Assembly (NCBI GenBank): GCA_003524745.1 | Contig: DQGN01000022.1 | Location: 25,623-36,049 of the forward strand | Length of the DNA: 10,427 nucleotides | From: Patescibacteria group bacterium | Lineage (GTDB): Bacteria; Patescibacteriota; Kazan-3B-28; UBA10110 | Reading direction: 5' to 3' | Shown: positions 1-7,569 of the stretch, one piece after another | Numbering within the stretch: position 1 is the first letter of the stretch | Layout: each line of letters begins with the position of its first letter | Translations under genes and position numbers: made by a program | The notes under the pieces: model-generated | Databases searched by the model: none | What the model was told of the DNA's origin: nothing | The model's input: only the letters and a program-made list of their open reading frames with translations

Positions 1-1169
1 ACGACAGTCACTACCGCTGCCCCCCAATAAGAATAGCTGGGGATCAAGATAAAGTTAGCGACAATATTGAACACGGTAGCGCCGATATAGGGCCACAATA
101 ATTGTCTTTGCCGACCAGCAGCGATCATAGTATAAATCATGACACTATTGAGAAAAGATCCGCCTAAAGCTAAAACTAAAATTTTGAGAAGAGGGCCGGA
201 CTCCACAAAATCTCCTCCCGCAATCAACAACATAATCGGCGCGGAAGCAATCACAGACCCAACTATGAGCGGAAGAGCAGTAATGCTTAAAAAATTAAAG
301 GCTTTCTGGAAAATAGCTTGGGCGTCAGCACGAGACCGCGCCAGGGCCGCTGTCATTACCGGCAAAACCGAGCTCATAAAAATGCTCGGCACCACCAAAA
401 GCACTTCTAATATTTTATATGGAGCGCTATAAATACCTACGGCCTCTGACCCTTTTATCCCTGCCAAGATTAAAGTGTCCACTCGAAAATAAATCGCCCC
501 CAAAACCATGACTACACCCATGGGCAATGCTTCCAAAATGATTTTCTTCCATTCCTTCAGATCGAACAGGGGCCGGAGCCAGTAATTAGCTCCCACCATT
601 AAAATATTGATGCCGAATACCACCACATTAGCGGCTACTACTGCTACCACCATATCTAATACCGTGCCATTGTGGCGCACAAACCACCAGACTAATCCCA
701 GCATTAAAAATCTACCGATGACATCCGCGATCGTGGCCTTATACATGACTAAATTAGCCTGAAACGCGCCGAGAGGTATTTGATTCAAAGAAATAAAAAA
801 TTGTGATACCGCGCCCAATAAAATACCTTGCCTCACTATATCAGAATAGGGGAGCCCCAAAGTGATGCCATACGCTACCCCGAAAACCAGTCCCCCCAAA
901 ACTATTTTCAGCCCGAGCATATTGTTTAGAACAGTAGCTTCACGCTCGGGGTGCTTCGCAATCTCTCTGACTCCGATCACAAATAGGCCTAAATCTACCA
1001 CCACCCCGAATATGCCCAAATAGGCGAAGATCGTGGCATAGTCTCCATATCCGGCTACTCCTAAATGCCGCGTTAAATAAGCCACAACTACCACGGATGT
1101 AGCTACTGTCACAGCCTTCCCGACCAACTGGATGGCTGTGTTAAAGGCTATTTTGTTAGTATTGCTCAA
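1..1169 (-). CDS. Oligosaccharide/polysaccharide flippase (MOP/Wzx-like), 3' end outside window
   Basis: This polytopic membrane protein probably flips lipid-linked oligosaccharides across the cytoplasmic membrane for cell-surface glycan assembly. The frame is open for 389 codons from a TTG (1169) to the window edge with no stop, so the C-terminus is missing. The N-terminus reads SNTNKIAFNTAIQLVGKAVT, followed by TRHLGVAGYGDYATIFAYLG, which is the typical opening of the RfbX/Wzx family (YLTRxLGxxxYGxY). Many hydrophobic segments follow, and a second-half signature FRVDTLILAGIKGSEAVGIY matches the mid-protein repeat of polysaccharide flippases. The TTG overlaps the methyltransferase stop as TTGA, so translation is probably coupled. 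No Shine-Dalgarno sequence is visible and no better start lies upstream. MurJ is an alternative, but the YGDYATI opening and the neighbouring methyltransferase fit a glycan flippase better. The family is confident; the substrate is unknown. Confidence 0.85.
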   Translation of the reverse strand, partial: MSNTNKIAFNTAIQLVGKAVTVATSVVVVAYLTRHLGVAGYGDYATIFAYLGIFGVVVDLGLFVIGVREIAKHPEREATVLNNMLGLKIVLGGLVFGVAYGITLGLPYSDIVRQGILLGAVSQFFISLNQIPLGAFQANLVMYKATIADVIGRFLMLGLVWWFVRHNGTVLDMVVAVVAANVVVFGINILMVGANYWLRPLFDLKEWKKIILEALPMGVVMVLGAIYFRVDTLILAGIKGSEAVGIYSAPYKILEVLLVVPSIFMSSVLPVMTAALARSRADAQAIFQKAFNFLSITALPLIVGSVIASAPIMLLIAGGDFVESGPLLKILVLALGGSFLNSVMIYTMIAAGRQRQLLWPYIGATVFNIVANFILIPSYSYWGAAVVTV

Positions 1170-1756
1170 CGAGAAGATATTTTAGCCATATATTGAACGT
1201 GGACACGAGGCAAATACCATTTAGGAAAGAATTTTCGGCTGTAGTTTTTACTAATTTCTATACGATAAGGAGACAGGATGCCTTCCCACGTCGCGCTATC
1301 TAATAGTCTTTCATCCCCCTTGTCCCGACGGGGGTAGAATTGGTTGGGTACGCTTAGCCACACTACCGGCGCCACTCGTAAATGTTCGTTCAATAGCTGG
1401 CGAATATCTTGATCAGAGAAGTGCTCTAATAGCCCCTGGTGAAAAACTACGTCAAAACTGTGGTCAGGGAAAGGCAACTTAAAAGCATCACCCGCCACTA
1501 AAGTATTTCCCCCATTAAATCGCTGCTTATTATGTTCAGCTGCCACCAAAACAACCGGATCGTTGTCCAAAGTAGTCACCTCTGTGTCTAATTGCGACAA
1601 AAAAATACTCATAGTACCTGTTCCGGCCCCCACTTCGAGTATTTTCGCCGGTTTATCGGCAGTAATAGCAACTAAAAAATCCTTCTGCCCATATAGATTA
1701 CGAATATAGCCGTCTATGCCTATCTCGTCTGTATAATATTCTGACCAAGTTTCCAC
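1166..1756 (-). CDS. Class I SAM-dependent methyltransferase, 196 aa
   Basis: It transfers a methyl group from S-adenosylmethionine to an unknown acceptor. Motif I is EVGAGTGTMS (residues 41-50, the SAM-binding glycine loop). The acidic end of strand 2 is in TTLDND (61-66, D64). A GDAFKLPFPDHSFDVVFHQG segment (89-108) followed by LLEHF is the Methyltransf_11 motif II/III region with its usual -LEH-. After this the protein has VWLSVPN, a strand common in small-molecule and glycan methyltransferases. The start is GTG at 1756, one base after the khpB stop, with GGAAAG upstream as a weak ribosome site. The TGA stop overlaps the flippase TTG. Being next to a flippase suggests a role in modifying surface glycans or their lipid carriers, but this is inference from position only; the domain itself is clear. 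Confidence 0.85.
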   Translation of the reverse strand: METWSEYYTDEIGIDGYIRNLYGQKDFLVAITADKPAKILEVGAGTGTMSIFLSQLDTEVTTLDNDPVVLVAAEHNKQRFNGGNTLVAGDAFKLPFPDHSFDVVFHQGLLEHFSDQDIRQLLNEHLRVAPVVWLSVPNQFYPRRDKGDERLLDSATWEGILSPYRIEISKNYSRKFFPKWYLPRVHVQYMAKISSR

Positions 1757-1757
1757 T

Positions 1758-2219
1758 TTACTTTCCGCTTACTCGGATAACCACATGCCGATCAACTCCC
1801 ACGCCTTCACTGCCGGAAGTAAACCCCTCTTCTTCCGCCACTTTGCTATGCACTAAGCGTCGTTCGAAAGAAGACATGGGCGCTAAATGCACGGCATTCC
1901 CACTAACTTTGATCGTAAGAATAGCTTCTAACACTAACTTGTCGATAGTTTTTTGTTGATTATCCCGAAAATTACCAATATCAACCACTAATTTATGAGT
2001 TAGATCGGGAAAACGGTTTTTGAGGATAACCCGCCACAAATGCTGCAACGCTAACACCGGCTGCGGGTTAGGCTGGATGAACATAAAATCGCGCCCCGTC
2101 TGCACCCGCAGAACAATTACAGAATCCGTCTCTTCTAAATCAATTTCTGGGCGGACCGGCCACTCGGCAAAAAAGTCTTTCACCATTTGCTGCAAAAAAT
2201 CCTTAACTTCTTGGTTCAT
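1758..2219 (-). CDS. khpB: KhpB/Jag-type RNA-binding protein (KH + R3H), 153 aa
   Basis: This is a cytoplasmic RNA-binding protein of the Jag/KhpB (EloR/SpoIIIJ-associated) family, usually encoded next to yidC. The C-terminal R3H domain is clear: SSFERRLVHSKVAEEEGF (117-134) corresponds to the family's MNxYERRIVH, with the R-x3-H pair at R120 and H124, and SEGVGVDRHVVI matches the SEGxxxxRxVVI end. The middle (about 33-98) aligns with the type II KH domain, including ALQHL (57-61). The nucleic-acid-contacting GxxG loop, however, reads Q-P-N-P (49-52). The N-terminal Jag_N domain of Firmicutes proteins is absent, as is common in short versions. The start ATG (2219) lies inside yidC with a 17-nt overlap, so expression is probably coupled to yidC. 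The family call is firm; whether its KH domain binds RNA is doubtful. Confidence 0.88.
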   Translation of the reverse strand: MNQEVKDFLQQMVKDFFAEWPVRPEIDLEETDSVIVLRVQTGRDFMFIQPNPQPVLALQHLWRVILKNRFPDLTHKLVVDIGNFRDNQQKTIDKLVLEAILTIKVSGNAVHLAPMSSFERRLVHSKVAEEEGFTSGSEGVGVDRHVVIRVSGK

Positions 2220-2976
2220 TGGTTTTTGGTTTAAATTGATACATCACAATTATTTGTTGGATGACAGTGAAAACAGTCGTGGCCACCCAATACAAAGAGA
2301 GTGCCGCCGGTAAGCTCAAGCCGATCACAACCGTAATGATCGGGAAAAGATACATCATTTGCATATTGATGATCTTGGCAGCTCCTCCGTTTTGTTGCCC
2401 CATTGGGTTGAATTTCATCATCAACCAGCTCTGTAATAATTGGGCTGCTCCGGCCAACACCGCCAAATAAACATTAGGGGCGGCCAAATTAATCTGCCAA
2501 GCTGTGACCCCGGTAAACTGGAGGAAAATATGATTCACTTCTGCGGGAACTCGGGGGAACCAACTATACAACAACTTCAGACTTTCGGTATTCAGTCCCA
2601 CCATAAACACTCGGTACAACGCGTATAAAACAGGTAACTGGATCAGCATCGGCAGACAACTACCCAAGGGGTTTACTTTGTTATCCTTATACACCCGCAT
2701 CAGCTCCTGGGATTGTTTAGCTTGATCGTCTTTGTGCAAGCTCTTCACTCGGTCAATCTCCGGCTGGATATTCTTGAGCTGTTGTTGCGCCCGCAAAGTC
2801 TGCACGTATGAGGGATGTAACAGCAACCTAATAATCAGGGTGAGGATAATAATGGCCACTCCCAAATCGTGGCCAGGGACATAAACATACAACAACATCA
2901 ACACATTAAACAGCGGCTGATACATCAGTTTGGTGGACAAAGCTGTGGGTGAAATTGTGGTAAGAGGAGCCGCCAT
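2203..2976 (-). CDS. yidC: Membrane protein insertase YidC/Oxa1, 257 aa
   Basis: It inserts and folds proteins in the cytoplasmic membrane, alone or with SecYEG. The length (257 aa) matches the short Gram-positive/Oxa1 type without the large periplasmic domain of proteobacterial YidC. The first core helix is about 38-53 (GVAIIILTLIIRLLLHP) and carries the conserved positive residue of the hydrophilic groove (R50). It is followed by a charged cytoplasmic coiled-coil loop (about 60-100). NPLGSCLPMLIQLPVLYALYRV (102-123) is the family hallmark. Further helices lie at about 167-188 and 207-246, the latter containing FPIITVVIGLSLPAALSLYW. The tail is basic (QFKPKTNEPRS), with no long ribosome-binding extension. 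There is no lipoprotein signal; the N-terminus starts directly after MAAPLTT. It lies 13 nt after yidD and overlaps khpB by 17 nt. Confidence 0.96.
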   Translation of the reverse strand: MAAPLTTISPTALSTKLMYQPLFNVLMLLYVYVPGHDLGVAIIILTLIIRLLLHPSYVQTLRAQQQLKNIQPEIDRVKSLHKDDQAKQSQELMRVYKDNKVNPLGSCLPMLIQLPVLYALYRVFMVGLNTESLKLLYSWFPRVPAEVNHIFLQFTGVTAWQINLAAPNVYLAVLAGAAQLLQSWLMMKFNPMGQQNGGAAKIINMQMMYLFPIITVVIGLSLPAALSLYWVATTVFTVIQQIIVMYQFKPKTNEPRS

Positions 2977-2989
2977 ATTTTATATAATT

Positions 2990-3235
2990 TTATTTCACTA
3001 AATCGACCCCGCCTGGGTGATAGGGATGGCACCGGAACAACCGCTTTGCAGCCGACCATCCACCTTTAATTAAACCATGCTTCTGAATGCTTTCGTAGGC
3101 ATATTCCGAACAGGAAGGATAAAATCTGCAATAGCCGTAAGGGTAGGCTTGCCTTAACCACCCATGATCAAGAGATAAACTATTTTGATAGAGCTTAACC
3201 AATTTAAGAGCTAATTGTGCTAATAGTGATTGCAT
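2990..3235 (-). CDS. yidD: Membrane protein insertion efficiency factor YidD, 81 aa
   Basis: This small membrane-associated protein (DUF37/haemolytic family) assists YidC-dependent insertion. The N-terminal amphipathic helix (about 1-20, [17 protein letters not shown]) precedes the signature [20 protein letters not shown] (35-54) and the closing [13 protein letters not shown] (68-80). Three conserved cysteines (C36, C42, C69) are present. The length fits the family's usual 70-90 residues. The start ATG overlaps the rnpA stop as TAATG, which implies translational coupling. The gene order rpmH-rnpA-yidD-yidC-jag is the classic origin-proximal cluster and supports the call independently. Confidence 0.95.
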   Translation of the reverse strand: MQSLLAQLALKLVKLYQNSLSLDHGWLRQAYPYGYCRFYPSCSEYAYESIQKHGLIKGGWSAAKRLFRCHPYHPGGVDLVK

Positions 3236-3525
3236 TAATGTAGTTGTTTTGACAAATGGGTGATGATAGCTTTTAATTCTGCGAATGATTTATCTAAAAT
3301 GGCCGTCTTAGTGTACAGGGCCACGCTTAAATTAGGGGGAACCGGCAATTGACGCCAAATCTCTCTAATGCGCCGATGTATTAGATTACGGACAGTAGCT
3401 TTTTTAGCCACCTTACTACTCACCACCACCCTTAAGGGGGCAACCGGCCTGCGGGAAGTATTTTTAAAATAACGCAAGGTTAAGACCGGATGGTGGATGA
3501 CGCGTTCGAGATATTTTTCTGGCAT
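3235..3525 (-). CDS. rnpA: Ribonuclease P protein component RnpA, 96 aa
   Basis: It is the protein subunit of RNase P; with the catalytic RNA (not seen here) it trims the 5' leader of pre-tRNA. The RNR signature is [19 protein letters not shown] (41-59), corresponding to KxxGxAxxRNxxKRRxRE. Preceding strands ([11 protein letters not shown]) and the C-terminal helix ([17 protein letters not shown]) complete the ribosomal-S5-like fold. At 96 aa it is about 15-20 residues shorter at the N-terminus than typical RnpA and lacks the usual KKNRLxxxxDF opening. The ATG at 3525 is the first usable start, because an in-frame TAG lies seven codons upstream. It follows the rpmH stop by 2 nt without a Shine-Dalgarno, so coupling to rpmH is likely. 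Confidence 0.9.
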   Translation of the reverse strand: MPEKYLERVIHHPVLTLRYFKNTSRRPVAPLRVVVSSKVAKKATVRNLIHRRIREIWRQLPVPPNLSVALYTKTAILDKSFAELKAIITHLSKQLH

Positions 3526-3527
3526 GT

Positions 3528-3662
3528 CTAAACTGATAGTTTTGACCTACCCCGAGTCCGCCGGCGCGATATCACCTTACGACCACCTTTAGTGGCCATC
3601 CGAGCCCGGAAACCTAATTTGCGTTGGCGGGGCTTTTTCTTGGGTTGATAAGTCCGTTTCAT
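3528..3662 (-). CDS. rpmH: 50S ribosomal protein bL34, 44 aa
   Basis: Structural protein of the large ribosomal subunit. The 44-residue product starts [20 protein letters not shown] and continues [20 protein letters not shown], the nearly invariant bL34 sequence (family: MKRTYQPSxxxRxRxHGFRxRMxTxxGRxVLxxRRxKGR). It is very basic, ends in KLSV and stops at TAG. In the position where bL34 normally has H before GFR it has L, a small variation. It is the first gene of the leftward operon, about 30 nt below a promoter and divergent from dnaA, the usual bacterial arrangement at oriC. Confidence 0.97.
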   Translation of the reverse strand: MKRTYQPKKKPRQRKLGFRARMATKGGRKVISRRRTRGRSKLSV

Positions 3663-3690
3663 AGATTTGTTCTTGATAAACTACTTATCC

Positions 3691-3720
3691 AGTATAGTTG
3701 TAATCCTCCTTCGGCGTCAA
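3691..3720 (-). promoter_or_regulatory. Sigma70-type promoter of the rpmH operon
   Basis: Reading the minus strand, TTGACG (3720-3715) and TATACT (3696-3691) are each one base from the consensus and are separated by 18 nt. Transcription would begin near 3684 and give a leader of about 20 nt before the rpmH ATG. A TTATCCAGT site (3685-3693, plus strand, two mismatches to a DnaA box) overlaps the -10 end, so DnaA could affect it; that part is inference. Confidence 0.65.
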
Positions 3721-3727
3721 TTTGATT

Positions 3728-3733
3728 TATAAT
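3728..3733 (+). promoter_or_regulatory. Possible -10 element of the dnaA promoter
   Basis: A perfect TATAAT lies 66 nt before the dnaA start and just beyond the -35 of the divergent rpmH promoter. No good -35 hexamer stands 16-18 nt upstream, so the assignment is weak. If used, transcription would begin near 3740 and the transcript would cross the DnaA box at 3757, the usual geometry for autoregulation. Confidence 0.35.
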
Positions 3734-3756
3734 AAAGTGTTGCCGCGGTTGTGGTA

Positions 3757-3765
3757 TGTGGATAA
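3757..3765 (-). promoter_or_regulatory. Consensus DnaA box upstream of dnaA
   Basis: The minus strand reads TTATCCACA, an exact match to the high-affinity DnaA box. It lies 34 nt before the dnaA ATG, where boxes commonly serve for origin binding and for repression of dnaA. Weaker relatives occur at 3685-3693 (two mismatches, plus strand) and 3672-3680 (two mismatches, minus strand). Confidence 0.75.
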
Positions 3766-3798
3766 CTTTAGTAAGATTACCTTGGGTGGAGAAAAAAT

Positions 3799-5205
3799 AT
3801 GGTGGATAATAAGCGCCTTTGGCAAAGTGTTCTAGGGGAAGCTGAGATTGCTTTAAGCCCAGCTAATTTCAGCACTTGGTTCAAGAACACCGAAATCATC
3901 AATGCCTCTGAAACGGTGGTGTTTATTCGTGTGCCCAACATTTTTACTAAGGAGTGGTTTGAGAAGAAATACGAAAAAGAGATCATCACCAAGTGTTTAT
4001 TGCGAAATCTGCCCCACTTGGGTAAGATCGAATATGTAATCGGGGTAAAACCACAGCGTGAAACTATTTTCAATGAGCCTACCACCCTCAAAAGTACAGA
4101 ACGGCTATTGGAACGTCCTCCCATCGCCACGCTAATCAAAACCAGAGGGACAGGGGAAACCATAGAACGCCTCAATCCTCGCTACACCTTTGAAACCTTT
4201 GTGATCGGCGAGAGTAACCATTTAGCCCAAGCGGCTTCAGAAGCAGTCGCTAAAGCTCCCGGCACTACTTACAACCCGTTGTTTATCTACGGCGGGGTCG
4301 GATTAGGCAAAACTCATTTACTTCAAGCGATTGGGAATGCCATTCTCACTAATTACCCTAAAAAGAAGGTGGTTTATATCACCAGTGAAAGATTCACCAA
4401 CGAATTAGTGGACTCTATCTTGAAAAAAACTACTCGGGAATTCAAAGAAAAATATCGCCGGGTGGATTGTCTCCTTATCGACGATGTCCAGTTCTTAGAA
4501 GGCAAAGACGCTACCCAAGAAGAGTTCTTCCACACTTTTAATGCCTTATACGAGAGCAGTAAGCAGATCGTGCTGACTTCCGACCGTCCCCCTAAAGCCA
4601 TCGCTGCCTTAGAGGCTCGGTTAAGGTCCCGGTTCGAATGGGGGATGATGGCAGATATTACTGCCCCCAACTACGAAACTCGCTTGGCTATTTTGAGATC
4701 TAAATCAGCTAACTTAAAATTCCCCTTAGCGGACAATATCTTAGAGTTGATCGCTCAAAAAATACAAAACAATATCCGAGAATTAGAGGGGGCACTCACA
4801 AGAACTGTGGCTTTCGGACAGCTCAACAACACAGTCCCTACTATCGAGGAGGCTGAGGGTCTTTTGGGTGGGATCTTAATCAGTCCGGGCAAAAAAATAT
4901 TGCGGGCGCATGACATTATCCGCACGGTATCTAAATATTACGACCTTAAAAAAGAAGACCTTTTGGGCAAACAACGCAACAAAGAGATCGTGGTGCCCCG
5001 GCAAATTTTGATCTATCTCCTTAGGGAAGAATTGGACCTCCCTTATACTGCTATCGCCCGGGAAATCGGAGGTAAAGATCACACCACTATTATTCATAAT
5101 TATAATAAGATTAAGAACTTGGTCTTAGAAAATACTGATTTAGAAAATGAGATTCTGAGTATTAAGGAAAAATTATATAGTGTGGATACTAATGGGAAAT
5201 CTTAG
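3799..5205 (+). CDS. dnaA: Chromosomal replication initiator DnaA, 468 aa
   Basis: DnaA is an AAA+ ATPase that binds DnaA boxes and opens the origin for helicase loading. Domain I (about 1-85) contains FSTWFKNTEI, a short linker domain II follows (about 86-125), and the AAA+ domain III starts near RYTFETFVIG (129-137). Walker A is GGVGLGKT (165-172), Walker B LLIDDVQF (225-232), sensor I IVLTSDRPP (257-265), and the arginine-finger region is ARLRSRFEWG (273-282). Domain IV ends with the helix-turn-helix signature GGKDHTTIIHNYNKI (424-438), which reads the DnaA box. All key residues are present and the length is usual. The ATG at 3799 has GGAG 7 nt upstream. It is the first gene of the rightward replication cluster. 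Confidence 0.98.
   Translation: MVDNKRLWQSVLGEAEIALSPANFSTWFKNTEIINASETVVFIRVPNIFTKEWFEKKYEKEIITKCLLRNLPHLGKIEYVIGVKPQRETIFNEPTTLKSTERLLERPPIATLIKTRGTGETIERLNPRYTFETFVIGESNHLAQAASEAVAKAPGTTYNPLFIYGGVGLGKTHLLQAIGNAILTNYPKKKVVYITSERFTNELVDSILKKTTREFKEKYRRVDCLLIDDVQFLEGKDATQEEFFHTFNALYESSKQIVLTSDRPPKAIAALEARLRSRFEWGMMADITAPNYETRLAILRSKSANLKFPLADNILELIAQKIQNNIRELEGALTRTVAFGQLNNTVPTIEEAEGLLGGILISPGKKILRAHDIIRTVSKYYDLKKEDLLGKQRNKEIVVPRQILIYLLREELDLPYTAIAREIGGKDHTTIIHNYNKIKNLVLENTDLENEILSIKEKLYSVDTNGKS
5181..5189 (-). promoter_or_regulatory. Near-consensus DnaA box within the end of dnaA
   Basis: The minus strand reads GTATCCACA, with one mismatch to TTATCCACA. It overlaps the last codons of dnaA and points towards the adjacent dnaA-dnaN spacer. 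Its closeness to other box-like sites supports origin function. Confidence 0.45.
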
Positions 5206-5216
5206 ATTAGTTTTAT

Positions 5217-5225
5217 TTATCAACA
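5217..5225 (+). promoter_or_regulatory. DnaA box in the dnaA-dnaN spacer
   Basis: TTATCAACA differs by one base from the TTATCCACA consensus. It is the strongest box in the spacer and lies 12 nt after the dnaA stop, at the upstream edge of the C-rich block. Confidence 0.5.
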
Positions 5226-5292
5226 ACCTATCCCCAACAAACCAACACCGCTGCGCGCTCTTAAACCCCCTACCAACACCACTAATTAAACC

Positions 5293-5322
5293 TTATAAAC
5301 ACAATCCCCAGCACTATATACT
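5293..5322 (+). promoter_or_regulatory. Possible dnaN promoter
   Basis: TATACT (5317-5322) is one base off the -10 consensus and identical to the -10 of the rpmH promoter. The only hexamer at a usable distance is TTATAA (5293-5298), a poor -35 with an 18-nt spacer. dnaN might instead be read through from dnaA, since no terminator separates them. Confidence 0.3.
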
Positions 5323-5371
5323 ATTACTTAAATAAACTAAGAGAATAATTAATTCTATAAGCGAGGAAATT

Positions 5372-6460
5372 ATGAGGATATCTGTCTTGTTGGAAAAATT
5401 TAAAAAAGGGCTGAACGCGGTTGATCGGATTGTAGCGAGTAAAAATACGCTACCGATATTAAGTAATGTTTTGATTAAAACTGAAGAAGGACAGGTCGTT
5501 CTGTCCGCCACAGATCTGGAAATCGGCATTAATTATTATTTAGGAGGCAAGATAGAAGGAGAAGGTAGTATTACTGTGCCCGGTAAAGTGTTGGGTAGTT
5601 TTGTAAATAGTCTAAGTGAAGAAAAAATTACTTTAGAAAGCACTAACGGAGTCTTGTTCGCCAAAACCGAAAATAGTGAAGCTAATATTAATGGGATGGC
5701 GGCCGACGAGTTTCCGATCATCCCAAAGATTATCGGTAAAGAAGTTTTAGAAATAGACGGAGGGTTGCTTAAAACTGCTATCAGCCAAGTAGTTTTTTCA
5801 GCCTCTTTCGACGAATCTAGACCAGTGCTTACTGGAGTTTACTTTATCGTGGGGGACAATATGTTGAAGATGGTGGCGACTGACAGCTACCGCTTAGCCG
5901 AGAAAACCATCAATATCCCCACTAACCACAAAGCCAGTTTTATCATCCCAGTTAAAACCATCCAAGAACTCTACCGGATCATTGCTGGAGGAGAAAAAAT
6001 TAAAATCGTGGTGTCAGAAAACCAGGTGATGTTTCTGTTGCCGGATATGGATATTACCTCTCGCATTATCGAAGGAGATTACCCAGATTATGAACAAATC
6101 ATTCCAAAGAATTTCAAAACTCACACCAGCGTGCCAACGGCGGAATTGGCTAATACCATCAAAACTGCCAGTTTCTTTGCTCGGGAAAATGCCAATAATA
6201 TTAAGATTACTCTCTATCCAGACCATTTGTTGGTGGAGGCTACCTCGTCTCAATTAGGTAATTTCAAATCGCAGATTAAATGCGTGGTGCAGGGCGAGGA
6301 AAATGAGGTGAGCTTCAACGCGAGATATCTGTTAGATGCTTTGGGTGGGGTAGATAGCGCTAAAGTGAAAATAGAGTTGATCGGTAAAATTAACCCCGGC
6401 GTTTTACGTCCAGACAATGGCTCCGGCGTCATATATATTATTATGCCTCTTAGGAGTTAA
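5372..6460 (+). CDS. dnaN: DNA polymerase III sliding clamp (beta subunit), 362 aa
   Basis: DnaN forms the ring-shaped dimeric clamp that tethers polymerase and other factors to DNA. The protein opens MRISVLLEKFKKGLNAVDRI and then has the typical KNTLPILSNVLI (24-35). The middle domain has FSASFDESRPVLTGVYF, the counterpart of the family's F(A)xSxDExRPxLxGV. TDSYRLAEK is the well-known ATDxxRLA segment, and the C-terminus YIIMPLRS corresponds to the family's Y(V/L)xMPxR ending. The length is normal for three clamp domains of about 120 residues. GAGG lies 5 nt before the ATG. The TAA stop overlaps the recF ATG by one base (TAATG), and TAGGAG just before it serves recF. Confidence 0.97.
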   Translation: MRISVLLEKFKKGLNAVDRIVASKNTLPILSNVLIKTEEGQVVLSATDLEIGINYYLGGKIEGEGSITVPGKVLGSFVNSLSEEKITLESTNGVLFAKTENSEANINGMAADEFPIIPKIIGKEVLEIDGGLLKTAISQVVFSASFDESRPVLTGVYFIVGDNMLKMVATDSYRLAEKTINIPTNHKASFIIPVKTIQELYRIIAGGEKIKIVVSENQVMFLLPDMDITSRIIEGDYPDYEQIIPKNFKTHTSVPTAELANTIKTASFFARENANNIKITLYPDHLLVEATSSQLGNFKSQIKCVVQGEENEVSFNARYLLDALGGVDSAKVKIELIGKINPGVLRPDNGSGVIYIIMPLRS

Positions 6461-7569
6461 TGCGTTTAGCCGAAGTCAATATAAGCAATTTTCGCAATCT
6501 CGGGGATGTGGTGATCAAATTCCAGGGGAGAAATTTTTTGATCGGAGATAATGCCCAAGGCAAAACCAATATTTTAGAGGCAATTCATTATTTGTCGGTC
6601 GGTAATTCCTTCAAAACTCGTCACGAAGAATGGTTGGTCAAGCGAGGTGAGTTATTCGGCAGTGTTAAGGGTGGGTTAGTTTACAACGACGGTCGATCGA
6701 CCGTCCTGGATGTAGTTTGGGGGAGAGAAGACGAAGACATCCACCGCCAATTCAAACTAAATGGGGTAAAAGTCGCGCGCAAAAACTTGCTGGGGAATCT
6801 GCTGACGGTCATTTTTTCTCCCGACGATGTAAGTTTGCTCCGGCTCCAACCAGCCCAGCGGAGAGGATTTTTAGATAGTTTAATTGCTCGGACCAACAAG
6901 GTCTACCACGCTGATTTATTGGATTACACTAAAACTCTAAAACAGCGCAACCAACTCTTATTTTTAGCTAAGATAGGTCGGGAAGATTATATCGAGATTG
7001 AAGCCTGGGATGCTAAATTAGCAGAGCTGGGCAGCCGGATTATTAAAGATAGATTGGGATTGGTGGGGCAGCTAAATCAGAAAATCAAGCTGTTTTTTCA
7101 TACATTAGCCGAGAGCCAGAAAGAATTCAGCATCATCTACACCGCTGACCCCAAATTCACCGACCCGGCGGCTTATAAAGAAAAACTATTCCACAACAGG
7201 TCTGTAGACATCAAATCCGGACACACCAACTTCGGCCCTCATCGGGATGACTTATTATTGTTGTTGGATGGCCAGGACGCCCGACCTACTGCCTCGCAAG
7301 GGGAGTTTCGCCTGATGATCTTGGCTCTCAAATTAGCGGAGGGAGAATATATCAACCAAAGATTCAACGAAACGCCAGTTTATTTAATGGATGATGTCTT
7401 TTCGGAATTAGACGCCCGCAAAGCCAAGGCTTTAGTGGGGTTTTTAGGGGACGCCCAAGCGATTTATACCACTACTGACGAAAGATTTGTGACACCCGAC
7501 GCCCAAGTGATGATAGTAAGAGAGGGCGCGATAACCCAAAACCAAAATGAGCTTGCAAAAACTATCTAA
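6460..7569 (+). CDS. recF: DNA replication and repair protein RecF, 369 aa
   Basis: RecF is an SMC/ABC-type ATPase that binds gapped DNA and, with RecO and RecR, helps load RecA at stalled or damaged forks. Walker A is GDNAQGKTN (29-37), the family's GxNAQGKT. RTNKVYHADLLDYTKTLKQR (144-163) is the characteristic YxxxLxxYxxxLKQRN segment. FGPHRDD (258-264) is highly conserved in the family. The ABC signature is SQGEFRLMILALKLAE (279-294) and Walker B is VYLMDDVFSELD (307-318), with the catalytic acidic pair and D-loop. All ATPase motifs are intact. The start overlaps dnaN by one base and the end overlaps dciA by 23 nt, so the three are surely co-transcribed. Confidence 0.96.
   Translation: MRLAEVNISNFRNLGDVVIKFQGRNFLIGDNAQGKTNILEAIHYLSVGNSFKTRHEEWLVKRGELFGSVKGGLVYNDGRSTVLDVVWGREDEDIHRQFKLNGVKVARKNLLGNLLTVIFSPDDVSLLRLQPAQRRGFLDSLIARTNKVYHADLLDYTKTLKQRNQLLFLAKIGREDYIEIEAWDAKLAELGSRIIKDRLGLVGQLNQKIKLFFHTLAESQKEFSIIYTADPKFTDPAAYKEKLFHNRSVDIKSGHTNFGPHRDDLLLLLDGQDARPTASQGEFRLMILALKLAEGEYINQRFNETPVYLMDDVFSELDARKAKALVGFLGDAQAIYTTTDERFVTPDAQVMIVREGAITQNQNELAKTI

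Larger units (their letters stand above)
5206..5371 (+). other. dnaA-dnaN intergenic region, candidate oriC core
   Basis: This 166-nt spacer has two compositional blocks. In the plus strand, 5221-5310 holds 38 C but only 4 G. Positions 5311-5360 are about 82% A+T (9 G/C in 50), a plausible unwinding element. Box-like sites are TTATCAACA (5217-5225), CTATCCCCA (5228-5236, two mismatches) and TTATAAACA (5293-5301, two mismatches). Together with the perfect box upstream of dnaA and the divergent rpmH/dnaA genes, this supports a bipartite origin around dnaA. No coding sequence is seen in it. Strand-opening capacity cannot be judged from sequence alone. Confidence 0.6.

Noticed and set aside
139..432. 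97-codon plus-strand ORF
   Set aside because: It is antisense to the continuous flippase frame, which shows clear family motifs.
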